57,674 nucleotides of DNA from Variovorax paradoxus. GTDB taxonomy: Bacteria > Pseudomonadota > Gammaproteobacteria > Burkholderiales > Burkholderiaceae_C. Position 1 is the stretch's first letter. Each line of letters begins with the position of its first letter. The DNA lies in contig NZ_JAGGNU010000044.1 of NCBI RefSeq assembly GCF_018614915.1, positions 1 to 57,674 on the forward strand, given 5' to 3'. Position numbers and translations under genes: made by a program. Shown in pieces: positions 1 through 7,801 of the stretch. The notes under the pieces are model-generated. The model was not told the DNA's origin and made no database searches. It saw only the letters and a list, made by a program, of their open reading frames with translations.

Positions 1-1
1 C

Positions 2-79
2 AAGGTCGAACCGCACGAGGGTCGCGTCGGCCGCTTCCAGCCCGACGACCGGCTGCTGGCATTTCTCAACTCCCTGTGA
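2..79 (+). CDS. C-terminal end of an unidentified protein (possibly a recombinase)
   Basis: A reading frame enters from the left edge and stops at a TGA ending at 79, giving a 25-residue tail that ends DDRLLAFLNSL. The rest lies outside the window. The ending resembles tails I associate with tyrosine recombinases of multi-recombinase mobile elements, and the neighbouring minus-strand gene is itself a truncated tyrosine recombinase. This identification is weak and rests on style only. Confidence 0.3.
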   Translation, partial: KVEPHEGRVGRFQPDDRLLAFLNSL

Positions 80-90
80 AGCCATGGAAT

Positions 91-163
91 ATGCCGAGTG
101 GAATGCCTTTGCAACGCCGCCGGTCAGGGGGCTCGCACGTGCACCGCCCCTATCGCTCGGCAT
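91..163. repeat. Short inverted repeat beside the truncated recombinase
   Basis: ATGCCGAG at 91-98 faces its exact complement CTCGGCAT at 156-163. The next positions also partly match (GTGG on the left, GCGA when the right arm is read inward). It lies just after the plus-strand stop at 79 and just before the point where recombinase homology breaks at about 182. It could therefore be the end or core site of a mobile element. The repeat is visible; the role is inference. Confidence 0.35.
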
Positions 164-181
164 TGCCAGGGACCCGGGATA

Positions 182-898
182 GTGGCGCAACGTGTGCATG
201 GAGACACGCTTGTCGATCCGCGCGACTTCGGCAGCGGCGTGGATGGCGCGGTTCAGCTGGCGCGCGCTCAACGCGTCCACCGGGTTTATGCCGGGGAACA
301 GCCATCCGTTGGGCAGCATGTTGCCTTGCGCATGGGCGAAGCGCCACCAGGCCCGCAGCCGCTCCAGCAGCACGGGCGAGAGCATGGCGTAGCGGTCCTT
401 GCGACCCTTGCCCTGTTCGACGCGCAGGGTCATGCGCTGGCTGTCGATGTCGCCGACCTTCAGCGAGATCACTTCACTGACGCGCAGCCCGGTTCCGTAG
501 GCGATGGACAGTGCGGTGCGGTACTTGATGTTGGAGGCCGCAGCGATCAAGCGCGCGGCTTCGTCGCGGCTGAGCACCACGGGCAGCTTCTGGGGCACCC
601 GCACGTAGGGCATCCTGGCCACCAACTCACCGCGGTCGAGCGTGACGTAGAAGAAGAACCTCAAGCCCGTGATGGTTGCATTGATCGTGATCGGCGAGAT
701 GCCCCGGTCGACCATGTGCAACTGGAAGCGACGCAGGTCCTCCCCGGTGGCTGTGTCGGGAGATCGCTGGAGGAAGCCGGCGAGATACCGGACCGCGCGA
801 AGGTAGCCAACCTGGGTCTTGGGGCCGAGCTTGCGCATGTGCATGTCGTCGAGCATGCGCTGGCGCAGCGGCGTGACGGCTTGACTCGAAGGATTCAT
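182..898 (-). pseudogene. Tyrosine recombinase of IS91-associated type, C-terminus lost
   Basis: Reading from an ATG at 898, the first 239 codons give a phage-integrase-family protein. It has an N-terminal SAM-like DNA-binding domain (residues about 10-100, PLRQRMLDDMHMRKLGPKTQ near the start) and a catalytic core with the first Arg in GTGLRVSEV and a HTLRH box. Family members continue after HTLRH with SFATHLLE and about 50 more residues carrying the last His and the nucleophilic Tyr. Here the sequence changes abruptly to unrelated residues and the frame runs open to the window edge. The catalytic Tyr is therefore missing and the protein should be inactive. Such recombinases commonly sit next to IS91-family transposases; none is visible here. 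Confidence 0.75.
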
Positions 899-1256
899 GG
901 CGGTGCTCCTGTCGAAGAACGAGGCGGATTGCCTCGCCGTCGAAGGTATGCACAACCTGCCTCCGGGGCGCCGCGCTTCCAGGGGGCGCCCTACCGCGAG
1001 CGGTTTAGTCCTTGCGCGCCATAGCCGACATCCGAGCTTCGCCAAAGCAGTCATTTGAGCTGAGCGTCTAGAAGGGGTCCAAAACATTCGTCGGGCTTCG
1101 CTGAACGCGTCGCCGCCTAGAGGTCCAAATCGAACTTCCGCTAGCCACCAGCGTATTGCGCTGCTTCAGAAAAGTTTCCAGTTCGCTGCCGTTCGCCACG
1201 CACCTTGTGACCTGCCCGCTCGAAGCGTTTGCCGTCCTCATCGCCGAACATCGGTC
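899..1256. other. Intergenic stretch without a recognised gene
   Basis: This covers the upstream region of the recombinase and about 230 further bases. Reading both strands I see no frame with recognisable protein similarity, and no clear terminator or repeat. A short minus-strand frame near 1141-1250 has no family signature. Confidence 0.5.
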
Positions 1257-1409
1257 TCAACAACGTAATCCGCGATGATGCCTCTTCAATGCGAGAGAGC
1301 CCTCGGCGGCCACTTCGGCGCGGCGCCGGCCGCGCTCCTCGCCCATGCGCCAGGTGCCCAGGCTGAGCACCGGCATCCGGCCGCCGAATGGAAGTGGGAG
1401 GGTTCGCAT
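1257..1409 (-). pseudogene. Aldo/keto reductase N-terminal stub
   Basis: The frame starts MRTLPLPFGGRMPVLSLGTW, continues RMGEERGRR and AEVAAE, and stops after 50 codons. This is the first beta-strand and first loop of the aldo/keto reductase barrel (GLGTWxMGE signature; here the first Gly is Ser). A complete enzyme has about 270-330 residues with a catalytic Asp-Tyr-Lys-His set, all absent. The break after residue about 35 looks like a deletion or rearrangement junction. It is divergent from the LysR gene at 1496. Confidence 0.65.
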
Positions 1410-1495
1410 GGGGAGACTGGATAGCGTCGATCCGCGAGGCGAACCCGGGCATACCATGATTGAGCCTGACTCAACCAATGACTAAGTTCGCCGCC

Positions 1496-2389
1496 ATGGA
1501 TCGCCTGCCTCCGCTCAACGCCATCCGCGCCTTCGAGGCCGCGGCCCGTCACATGAGCGTGACGCTCGCGGCCGACGAGCTCAACGTCACGCCGGGCGCC
1601 GTCAGCCGGCAGATCAAGGGACTCGAGGATTCGCTCGGCCTGCAACTGCTCAAGCGCGGCCATCGCCAGATCTCGCTGACGCGCCAGGGCGGCGACTACT
1701 ATCGCGCAGTGACGCGCGCGCTCGAGGCACTGCGAGATGCGACGCGAAGGCTCAAGCGCCGAGGGCAACGCAAGCAACTGAAGATCCGGGCATACACGAC
1801 CTTCGCGATGCGATGGCTGATCCCGCGCCTGTCGGGCTTTCACGCCGCCCATCCGGACATCGAAGTGCTGCTGAAGGCCTCGCTCGAGCCGGTGGACTTC
1901 CGCAGGGAAGACATCGACGGCGCGATCCGGCTGGGCGACGGCAACTGGCCGGGCGCCAACTGCTACCGCCTGGTCTCGAACATCCTCGCGCCGGTCGCGA
2001 GCCCGGCATTGCTCATGACGGGCCCCAAGCTCAAGCGGCCGGCGGATCTCGCGCACCACACCTTGCTGCACTCCATCGCCCGGCTCGACGACTGGATGTT
2101 CTGGCTGGAGGCCGCCGGCGTCGACGCGAAGTTTGACGCGCGGGCCGGCATGACCTACGAGAGCTCCGCCATGAGCTACGCCGCGGCCATCGAGGGCCAG
2201 GGCATCGCGATGGCCCAGCTGTTCCTGGTCGAGAAGGACATCCGCGAAGGCCGGCTGGTGCTGCCCTTCAAGAAGACGCTCGACATGGGCGACTTCACCT
2301 ACTACCTGCTCACGCCCAATCACAAGGAAGAAACCGGCAGCATGAAGACCTTCCGTCTCTGGATGCTGGACCAGTTCGAGCAAGGCTGA
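1496..2389 (+). CDS. LysR-family regulator, GcvA-like
   Basis: A 297-residue transcription regulator. Residues about 1-65 form the winged HTH (MDRLPPLNAIRAFEAAARHM, then TPGAVSRQIKGLE recognition helix), the opening typical of the GcvA branch of LysR. The remainder is the two-lobed effector domain (IRAYTTFAMRWLIPRL opens lobe 1). I chose the ATG at 1496 because family members begin there; a TTG at 1460 and an ATG at 1478 are alternatives. GcvA-type regulators usually control the neighbouring operon, but here the flanking genes are all remnants (aldo/keto reductase stub upstream, broken dehydrogenase downstream), so its original target may be lost. A plausible terminator follows directly. Confidence 0.85.
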   Translation: MDRLPPLNAIRAFEAAARHMSVTLAADELNVTPGAVSRQIKGLEDSLGLQLLKRGHRQISLTRQGGDYYRAVTRALEALRDATRRLKRRGQRKQLKIRAYTTFAMRWLIPRLSGFHAAHPDIEVLLKASLEPVDFRREDIDGAIRLGDGNWPGANCYRLVSNILAPVASPALLMTGPKLKRPADLAHHTLLHSIARLDDWMFWLEAAGVDAKFDARAGMTYESSAMSYAAAIEGQGIAMAQLFLVEKDIREGRLVLPFKKTLDMGDFTYYLLTPNHKEETGSMKTFRLWMLDQFEQG

Positions 2390-2418
2390 GCCGCAGCGCG
2401 GGCCACTTGCGGCTTTCT
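2389..2418 (+). terminator. Rho-independent-type hairpin after the LysR gene
   Basis: AGCCGCA (2389-2395) pairs with TGCGGCT (2408-2414) across a 12-base loop and is followed by TTCTC. The stem begins at the stop codon of the LysR gene. The T-run is short, so strength is uncertain. Confidence 0.45.
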
Positions 2419-2494
2419 CAATCGTGCGCAGCCTAAAACTCGTTTGAGCCGGCGACGGCGGCTGCCTAGGATTCACGCCGGACAACTTTTCGGC

Positions 2495-3040
2495 ATGGAG
2501 GCCTCGATGGAAAGGATTGGCTTTATCGGCCTCGGCGCCATGGGCAACCACATCGTGCGCCGCCTGCTCCGGGCGGGCCACGATGTCTACGTGGCCGACC
2601 TCGACAGCGACGCGGTGGCCGCCGCGGTAATGCACGGCGCCTCGCGCTGCGAGAGCCCCGCGCACGTGGCGGACAACGCGGAGATCGTGCTGACCTGCCT
2701 GCCCACGCCGGAGATCGTCGAAGAGGTGGTGCTCTCCTAGAACGGGGTCTGGGCGGGCGGCGCGGTCAACACGGCGCGCAGCTTCACGAGCGAGATCATC
2801 GTGGCCAAGTCGATCCTCGGGCGCAAGTTCGACTTCGGCTTCCGCATGGACCTGATGCGCAAGGACGTGCGCCTGTTTCTCGCCGAGGCCGAGCGCGTGG
2901 GCGTGGCGACCTTCGCGGCCTCGGTGGTCAAGCAGTTCTTCGATCATGCGGTCGCGAAGGGACGCGGCGGGCAGGACATGTCGCGCGTGGCGCTCGAACT
3001 CGAAGCCCTCGCCGGCGTCGAGATCGCGCGGCGCGCCTGA
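2495..3040 (+). pseudogene. Beta-hydroxyacid dehydrogenase, internal deletion plus in-frame stop
   Basis: The first part (ATG at 2507, or 2495) reads MERIGFIGLGAMGNHIVRRL, a Rossmann GxGxMG motif of the 3-hydroxyisobutyrate / tartronate-semialdehyde reductase family, and runs to LPTPEIVEEVV. A TAG follows at 2738-2740. In the same frame the sequence then continues NGVWAGG and jumps to the C-terminal helical domain (RSFTSEIIVAKSIL, FDFGFRMDLMRKDVRL), ending at 3040. Intact enzymes have about 295 residues; only about 178 codons are present. Roughly 115 residues carrying the catalytic Lys region are gone. Both halves are recognisable, so one deletion plus a nonsense change explains it. Confidence 0.8.
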
Positions 3041-3141
3041 TGGATGCCAGCTTGATATTTTCTCAATCAGCAAGGAATCGATTGACGGTCGCGATTCTTG
3101 CGCGCAACGATGCGTCCGGCGCCTGAGAAGACGCCGCGGCC

Positions 3142-3594
3142 ATGCCCGCGAGGCGCGGCCGGGGCATCGCGCTCGTCGATTCGTGGGGCAGCTATGCGGC
3201 CCTGGTCACCGACATCACGGTGGGACGAGACGGCAGCATCAAGGTCGACCGCATGGTGTGCGCGGTCGACTGCGGCCTGGCCGTCAATCCCGACGGCGTC
3301 GAGGCCCAGATCGAAAGCGGCATCGTCTATGGCCTGAGCGCCGCGCTCTATGGCACCTTGACTTTCGAGGGCGGACGGGTGGTGCAGAGCAACTATCACG
3401 ACTACCAGCCGCTGCGCATGCACGAGATGCCGATCGTCGAGGTTCACATCCTGAAGAGCACGCTGCCGCCGGGCGGCGTCGGCGAGATGGGCACCGCGCT
3501 GGTCTGCCCGTCGCTCATGAACGCGGTCTACTCGGCGACCGGGAAGCGCTTTCGCAGCTACCCCGTGTCGGCCGATCAGCTCAAGACGGCCTGA
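3142..3594 (+). pseudogene. C-terminal fragment of a xanthine-dehydrogenase-family molybdopterin subunit
   Basis: About 150 residues match the end of isoquinoline-1-oxidoreductase beta-type molybdenum-binding subunits: GRGIALVDSWGSYAALV, VCAVDCGLAVNPDGVEAQIE, GLSAALYG, then a GGVGEMGTALV segment near the active-site end. Whole subunits have about 700-750 residues. All upstream parts are missing, and the preceding 80 bases are unrelated. It follows the broken dehydrogenase and overlaps the last codons of the convergent CoA-transferase gene (3576-3594). The relationship is clear; function is presumably lost. Confidence 0.75.
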
Positions 3595-4802
3595 GCCTGA
3601 GCCGAATCGGCGCAGTGCACCGCCCCGGCGCGCAGCAGGCCGTCGATCTCGGCATCGTCGTAGCCCGATTCGCGCAGCACCTGCCGCGTGTCCTGCCCGC
3701 AGGAAGGAGTTGGCCGGTGCGCATGCGCGTTGGCCTCGGCGCTGTCGATCGGGAAGCCCGGCATTCGGATGGTGCCGTGCTCGGGGTGCTCGACCTCGGC
3801 CAGCATGCCGTTGGACGCGACCTGGGGATGCCGGGCCACGTCCTCGTAAGTGGCCACGCGCGAGCAGAGGATATCGCCCGCGCGCAGCAGCGGCAGCCAC
3901 TCCTCGGTCGTCCGGGTCTTCAGCACCTCCGTGAGCACGGCGACCATCGCGTGGCGATTGGCGACCCGCAGGGGCGAGGTGGCGAATCGCGGGTCGGTCG
4001 CGATCCGCGGAATGCCCAGCAGCGCGCACAGCCGCGTCCACCGCTCGGGCATGTAGGCAGCGATCATCACCCAACCGTCGCGCGTTTCGAAGGCCTGGTT
4101 CGGCGCCGAATACGGTGCCGCGCTGCCCATGCGCACCGGCAGTTCGCCATCGGCGAAAAAGCTCGTGATGGACGATTGCTGCAGCGCCAGTGCGGCGTTC
4201 AGCAGGTTCACGTCGAGCTGGCCGCCCTGCCCGTCGCGCGCGCGCTGCGCGAGCTTCGCCAGCACCGCCATGACGGCCACGTAGCCGGTCATCACGTCGA
4301 CGATGGGCGCCTGCACCTTGCAGGGCTCCGCGCCTTCGAGCCCGATCAGGCCCATGAGGCCGGAGTCGGCCTGCACGATACCGTCGACGCCGGCGCGGTC
4401 GGCATACGGCCCGGTCTGGCCGTAGGCCGAGATCGAGCAGTAGATGAGCGCCGGATGGATGCCCGAGAGCTGCTCGAAGCCCAGGCCCAGGCGCGCCATC
4501 ACGCCCGGCCGCATGCTCTCGACGACGATGTCCGCGCCGGCGATGAGCCGCCGGGCCACGGCGGCGCCGCCGGCCGACTTCAGGTCGAGGGCGACGCCCA
4601 GCTTGTTCCGGTTGAAGCCGTGGAATAGCGCGGCGTCATCGCCGACCCAGCCCGGCCCCAGCTTGCGGCCGAGTTCGCCGCCCGGCGATTCGACCTTGAA
4701 GACGCGGGCGCCCATGTCGGCCATCAGCATGGTGCAGGTCGGGCCTGCGCCGATCTGCGTGAAGTCGACGACCGTCAATCCATCGAGTGCATGGCGCAGC
4801 AT
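3576..4802 (-). CDS. CaiB/BaiF (family III) CoA-transferase
   Basis: A 408-residue cytosolic enzyme that moves CoA between acyl-CoA and a free carboxylate. It begins MLRHALDGLTVVDFTQIGAG and contains VFKVESPGGELGRKLGP, FNRNKLGVALDL and DIVVESMRPGVM, all family III hallmarks. Asp169 in the VDVMTG motif sits exactly where the family's catalytic aspartate is expected. Upstream in-frame codons to 5246 exist, but the ATG at 4802 gives the family start. It is the last gene of the minus-strand acyl-CoA operon, two bases after the thioesterase gene, and probably activates the carboxylic acid imported through the Bug receptor. The substrate cannot be read from sequence. Confidence 0.9.
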   Translation of the reverse strand: MLRHALDGLTVVDFTQIGAGPTCTMLMADMGARVFKVESPGGELGRKLGPGWVGDDAALFHGFNRNKLGVALDLKSAGGAAVARRLIAGADIVVESMRPGVMARLGLGFEQLSGIHPALIYCSISAYGQTGPYADRAGVDGIVQADSGLMGLIGLEGAEPCKVQAPIVDVMTGYVAVMAVLAKLAQRARDGQGGQLDVNLLNAALALQQSSITSFFADGELPVRMGSAAPYSAPNQAFETRDGWVMIAAYMPERWTRLCALLGIPRIATDPRFATSPLRVANRHAMVAVLTEVLKTRTTEEWLPLLRAGDILCSRVATYEDVARHPQVASNGMLAEVEHPEHGTIRMPGFPIDSAEANAHAHRPTPSCGQDTRQVLRESGYDDAEIDGLLRAGAVHCADSAQAQAVLS

Positions 4803-4804
4803 GG

Positions 4805-5212
4805 CTAGTCTCCTGTTGATGGTGCGGCGCTGCGCTTGAATGCACCCTGGGCGGTGGCGATCAGCTCGCCCGCATCCGTCACGAGTTCGGCCGAAGCGAA
4901 GTACATCGTGCGGCCCTTCTTCGTGAGCTTGCCGACTGCGCGCAAGCGGCCGCCGGACGCCTTGCCGACGTAGCTGATGCCGAGCATCACGGTCAGCGCC
5001 TGGCCGAGCGCGCCGCCTTCGTGCTCGGCGAGGCCCGCGTAGCCGCAGGCGGCGTCCAGCAGGGTCGCGGCCACGCCGCCCTGCAGCCGGCCCTGCCGGT
5101 TGAGATGGCGCGGGCCGACGTCGATCTGGAAGGTCGACCGGCCCGCGCCCACGTCCACCAGCGTGATGCCCAGATAGTCGAGCAGCGGGTTCTCGGCGTC
5201 GTGCGAGTTCAC
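4805..5212 (-). CDS. PaaI-type hotdog thioesterase
   Basis: 135 residues, the normal length for PaaI/YdiI hotdog thioesterases. The central helix region reads NRQGRLQGGVAATLLDAACG, matching the family's HGG..ATL.D pattern, except that the usual His-Gly is replaced by Leu-Gln. The sheet SYVGKASGGRLRAVG and FASAELVTDAGELIATA follow. The start is GTG and overlaps the stop of the Bug gene as GTGA, so translation is probably coupled. It would hydrolyse stalled acyl-CoA in the pathway, or shape CoA supply. Family identity is firm; the substrate is unknown. Confidence 0.85.
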   Translation of the reverse strand: MNSHDAENPLLDYLGITLVDVGAGRSTFQIDVGPRHLNRQGRLQGGVAATLLDAACGYAGLAEHEGGALGQALTVMLGISYVGKASGGRLRAVGKLTKKGRTMYFASAELVTDAGELIATAQGAFKRSAAPSTGD

Positions 5213-6201
5213 AGCGACACCTTGATGTTGTTGTCGGTGATGACACGCTGCCAGCGCTTGAGCTCTTCGGCGATGTAGTTCCTGAGCTCGGCGGGCGTGG
5301 AGCTCTGCGTCTCGAAGCCCTGCTGCGCGAGCTGCTTCGCGACCGCCGGATCGCTCAAGGCGCCGGCCATGGCCTCGTTGAGCTTGTTCACGACCGCTGC
5401 AGGCGTCTTCGCCGGCGCCAGCACGCTGTACCAGAGGCTGGCGTCGTAGCCCTTGATGCCGGCGTCGCCGAAGGTCGGCAGATTCGGCATCAGGGAGCTG
5501 CGCTTCTGCCCCGCGACGCCGAGCGCGCGCAGCTTCCCGGCCTGCACGTGCTGCGCCACCGAGGCATAGGTCGCGAAGGACAGCTGCACCTGGCCGGCGA
5601 TGAGATCGGTCACCGAAGGGCCCGTGCCCTTGTAGGGCACGTGCACCAGCTCCGTCCGGGTGAGCTTGGCGAACACCTCGCCCGCCATGTGCTGCGGCGT
5701 GCCGTTGCCGGGGCTGCTGTAGTTCAGCTTGCCCGGATTCGCCCTCGCGTAGGCGATGAGCTCCTGCAGGTTCTTGTAGGGCTCCTGCGGGTTCGCGACC
5801 AGCAGCAGCGGCACCGAGGCCAGCATGCCAACCGGCTCGAAGTCCTTTTCGATGCGGAACGGCACCTTCATGTCGAGGAAGGGATTCATCGTCACCTGGC
5901 TGGAGGCGATGACGATGGTGTAGCCGTCCGGCGCCGCATGCGCGACCAAATCGGTGCCGAGATTGCCGCCGGCGCCCGGGCGGTTGTCGACGACGATCGT
6001 TTGCCCCAGCAGTTGGCTCATTCGGGGCGCGATGGCGCGCGCCAGGATGTCGTTGCCGCCGCCGGTGGCGAAGGGCACCACGAGCGTGATCGGCTTCTTC
6101 TTGGGAAAGGCGGTCTGCGCCAGGGCCGGCGCGGCCAGCAGAGAAGCCATCGAGGCCGCGGTCATGAGGATGGCGAGGCGCCGGTTCGGTTGCGAGTTCA
6201 T
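5209..6201 (-). CDS. Bug/TctC-family periplasmic solute receptor
   Basis: 330 residues with a signal peptide (hydrophobic stretch about 10-25, cleavage probably after PALA) and mature start near FPKKKPITLVVPFATGGG. The motifs GGGNDILARAIAPRM, VVDNRPGAGGNLGTDLV and HVPYKGTGP identify the Bordetella-uptake-gene (TTT receptor) family, which captures carboxylates or aromatic acids in the periplasm. I use the ATG at 6201, which begins the signal peptide. No TctA/TctB membrane genes are nearby, common for the many orphan Bug receptors of Burkholderiales. Placement inside the acyl-CoA operon suggests it binds the acid degraded by that pathway. Confidence 0.92.
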   Translation of the reverse strand: MNSQPNRRLAILMTAASMASLLAAPALAQTAFPKKKPITLVVPFATGGGNDILARAIAPRMSQLLGQTIVVDNRPGAGGNLGTDLVAHAAPDGYTIVIASSQVTMNPFLDMKVPFRIEKDFEPVGMLASVPLLLVANPQEPYKNLQELIAYARANPGKLNYSSPGNGTPQHMAGEVFAKLTRTELVHVPYKGTGPSVTDLIAGQVQLSFATYASVAQHVQAGKLRALGVAGQKRSSLMPNLPTFGDAGIKGYDASLWYSVLAPAKTPAAVVNKLNEAMAGALSDPAVAKQLAQQGFETQSSTPAELRNYIAEELKRWQRVITDNNIKVSL

Positions 6202-6223
6202 GCTTGTCTCCAGAAGAAGTTGT

Positions 6224-7027
6224 TCAGCGCCCGCGGTAGTTCGGGCTGCGTTTCTCGGTGAAGGCCTTGCGGCCCTCCAGGCGGTCTTCGGTGTCGCGCA
6301 GCACGCCCCAATACAGCTCGGTGAGCTGCTGGGCATCGGCCTCGCTCAGGTGCGCGGTCTGCCGCGACAGCTTCTTGATGGCTTGCACGGCCAGCGGCGC
6401 GTTGGCCGCGATGGCCTCGGCCAGGGCGATCGCGCGCTCCATCAATGCGGCGGGTTCCACCACCTGCGTGACCAGGCCGATGCGATGCGCCTCGGCTGCG
6501 TCAATCCGTTCGCCGGTCAAGGCCATCTGCATGGCGTGGGCCGAGGGGATGGCCTTCAGCAGCCGGTGCAGGCCGGAAACGGCCGGAATGGAGCCGACCT
6601 TCGCCTCCGGCAGCCCGAAGCTCGCGTTCGACGAGGCCACGCGCAGGTCGCACTGCAGCGCGATCTCCAGGCCCGCGCCGAGGCAGTGCCCGTTCACGGC
6701 CGCAACGATCGGCTTCCAGAGATTCAGCTCCGCCAGGTCCATCAGGCGGATGTAGAGGCCCAGGTCGGCCGAGCGCTCCGGGCTCTGGAAGACGGCTTCC
6801 GGGTAGCTGGCCGGCGAGCTCTGCGTCCCCTTGAGGTCCGCGCCGGCGCAGAAGGCGCGGCTGCCCGCGCCGGTGATGACCGCCGCGCGCAGCTCGCTGC
6901 TGTCGCGCACCGCGGCCAGGTGCGCGCGCAGTTCGCGCAGCGCGTCGATGCTCAATGCGTTCAGGGCCTCCGGGCGCTCGATGGTCAGCACCGCGACGGG
7001 GCCTCGGGTCTCGAATCGGACGTTCAT
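6224..7027 (-). CDS. Enoyl-CoA hydratase/isomerase (crotonase family)
   Basis: 267 residues. The oxyanion-hole segment SRAFCAGADLK and the second loop NGHCLGAGLEIALQCDLR are intact. Both catalytic glutamates expected for hydratase activity are present, one in GLEIAL and one in FGLPEAKVGSIP. The C-terminus ends KAFTEKRSPNYRGR, as in family members. It would hydrate an enoyl-CoA intermediate, and it sits between the SDR gene (upstream) and the Bug receptor gene, fitting a beta-oxidation-like sequence hydratase, dehydrogenase, thiolase. Isomerase or hydrolase activity is not excluded, because crotonase relatives share these motifs. Confidence 0.9.
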   Translation of the reverse strand: MNVRFETRGPVAVLTIERPEALNALSIDALRELRAHLAAVRDSSELRAAVITGAGSRAFCAGADLKGTQSSPASYPEAVFQSPERSADLGLYIRLMDLAELNLWKPIVAAVNGHCLGAGLEIALQCDLRVASSNASFGLPEAKVGSIPAVSGLHRLLKAIPSAHAMQMALTGERIDAAEAHRIGLVTQVVEPAALMERAIALAEAIAANAPLAVQAIKKLSRQTAHLSEADAQQLTELYWGVLRDTEDRLEGRKAFTEKRSPNYRGR

Positions 7028-7037
7028 GGCAGGCTCC

Positions 7038-7799
7038 TCACACGCTGGGCGACGACAGGCTGCGGCCGCCGCACACGTACAGCGTCTGGCCGGTCACATA
7101 GGAGGCCGCAGGGTCGAGGAAGAAGAGCACCGCGTTCGCGATGTCCTCGGCCGTGCCGATGCGCTTGACCGGCACCGAATCCTTGAGCCGCGACTGCACC
7201 TCGGGCGCGAAGTTGCGGAACAGCGGCGTATCGACGATGCCCGGCGCGACCGCGTTCACGGTCACGCCCTTGGCCGCGAACTCGATCGCGAGCGAACGCG
7301 TGAGGCTCACGACGCCGCCCTTGGCGGCCGAGTAGTTGGCCTGTCCGAAGCCGCCCAGCCAGGCGCGCGACGAGATGTTGACGATGCGGCCCTGCTCCCG
7401 CGCCACCATGCCCGGCAGCGCCGCACGGCAGCACAGGAACTGCGAGCGCAGGTTGGTGTCGATGACCAGGTCCCAGTCCTCGTCGCTCATCTTCAGAAAA
7501 CGCATGTCGCGCACGGCGCCGGCGTTGTTGACCAGGCAGTCGATGCGGCCGGCCTTCTGCACGATCTCGGCGAAGGCGGCATTGACGGCCGCGGAGTCCG
7601 TGAGGTCGACGGTGACGCCAAGCGCCCCGAAGCCCTCGGCTTCCAGCGCGCCGATGGCCTCCTGCAGGGTCGCCGCGTCGCGGTCCAGCAGCGCGACGCG
7701 CGCGCCTTCCTGCGCCAGGCGCCTCGCGATGCCGAAGCCGATCCCGCGCGCGGCGCCGGTGACGGCGGCGACCTGCTCCGATTCGAATCTGCGAGCCAT
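7038..7799 (-). CDS. Short-chain dehydrogenase/reductase, FabG-like
   Basis: 253 residues with the classical SDR layout: TGAARGIGFGIA cofactor loop near residue 15, NNAG at about 90, catalytic Ser in NISSRAWLG, YSAAKGG carrying the Tyr and Lys, and a C-terminal YVTGQTLYVCGG. I use the ATG at 7799 (MARRFESEQVAAV); codons upstream run into the thiolase gene end. An Asp-like acidic residue follows the first fold (LLDRDAATL), which favours NAD over NADP. In this operon it most likely oxidises the 3-hydroxyacyl-CoA made by the neighbouring hydratase for the thiolase to cleave. Confidence 0.88.
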   Translation of the reverse strand: MARRFESEQVAAVTGAARGIGFGIARRLAQEGARVALLDRDAATLQEAIGALEAEGFGALGVTVDLTDSAAVNAAFAEIVQKAGRIDCLVNNAGAVRDMRFLKMSDEDWDLVIDTNLRSQFLCCRAALPGMVAREQGRIVNISSRAWLGGFGQANYSAAKGGVVSLTRSLAIEFAAKGVTVNAVAPGIVDTPLFRNFAPEVQSRLKDSVPVKRIGTAEDIANAVLFFLDPAASYVTGQTLYVCGGRSLSSPSV

Positions 7800-7801
7800 G
7801 G

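Noticed and set aside
1286..3073. Long minus-strand frame (595 codons)
   Set aside because: Shadow of the LysR gene and of the broken dehydrogenase; only the small aldo/keto reductase stub in another frame shows family similarity.
2946..4628. Plus-strand frame (560 codons) across the CoA-transferase
   Set aside because: Antisense to the CaiB gene with catalytic Asp169; no protein signature on the plus strand beyond the molybdopterin remnant in another frame.
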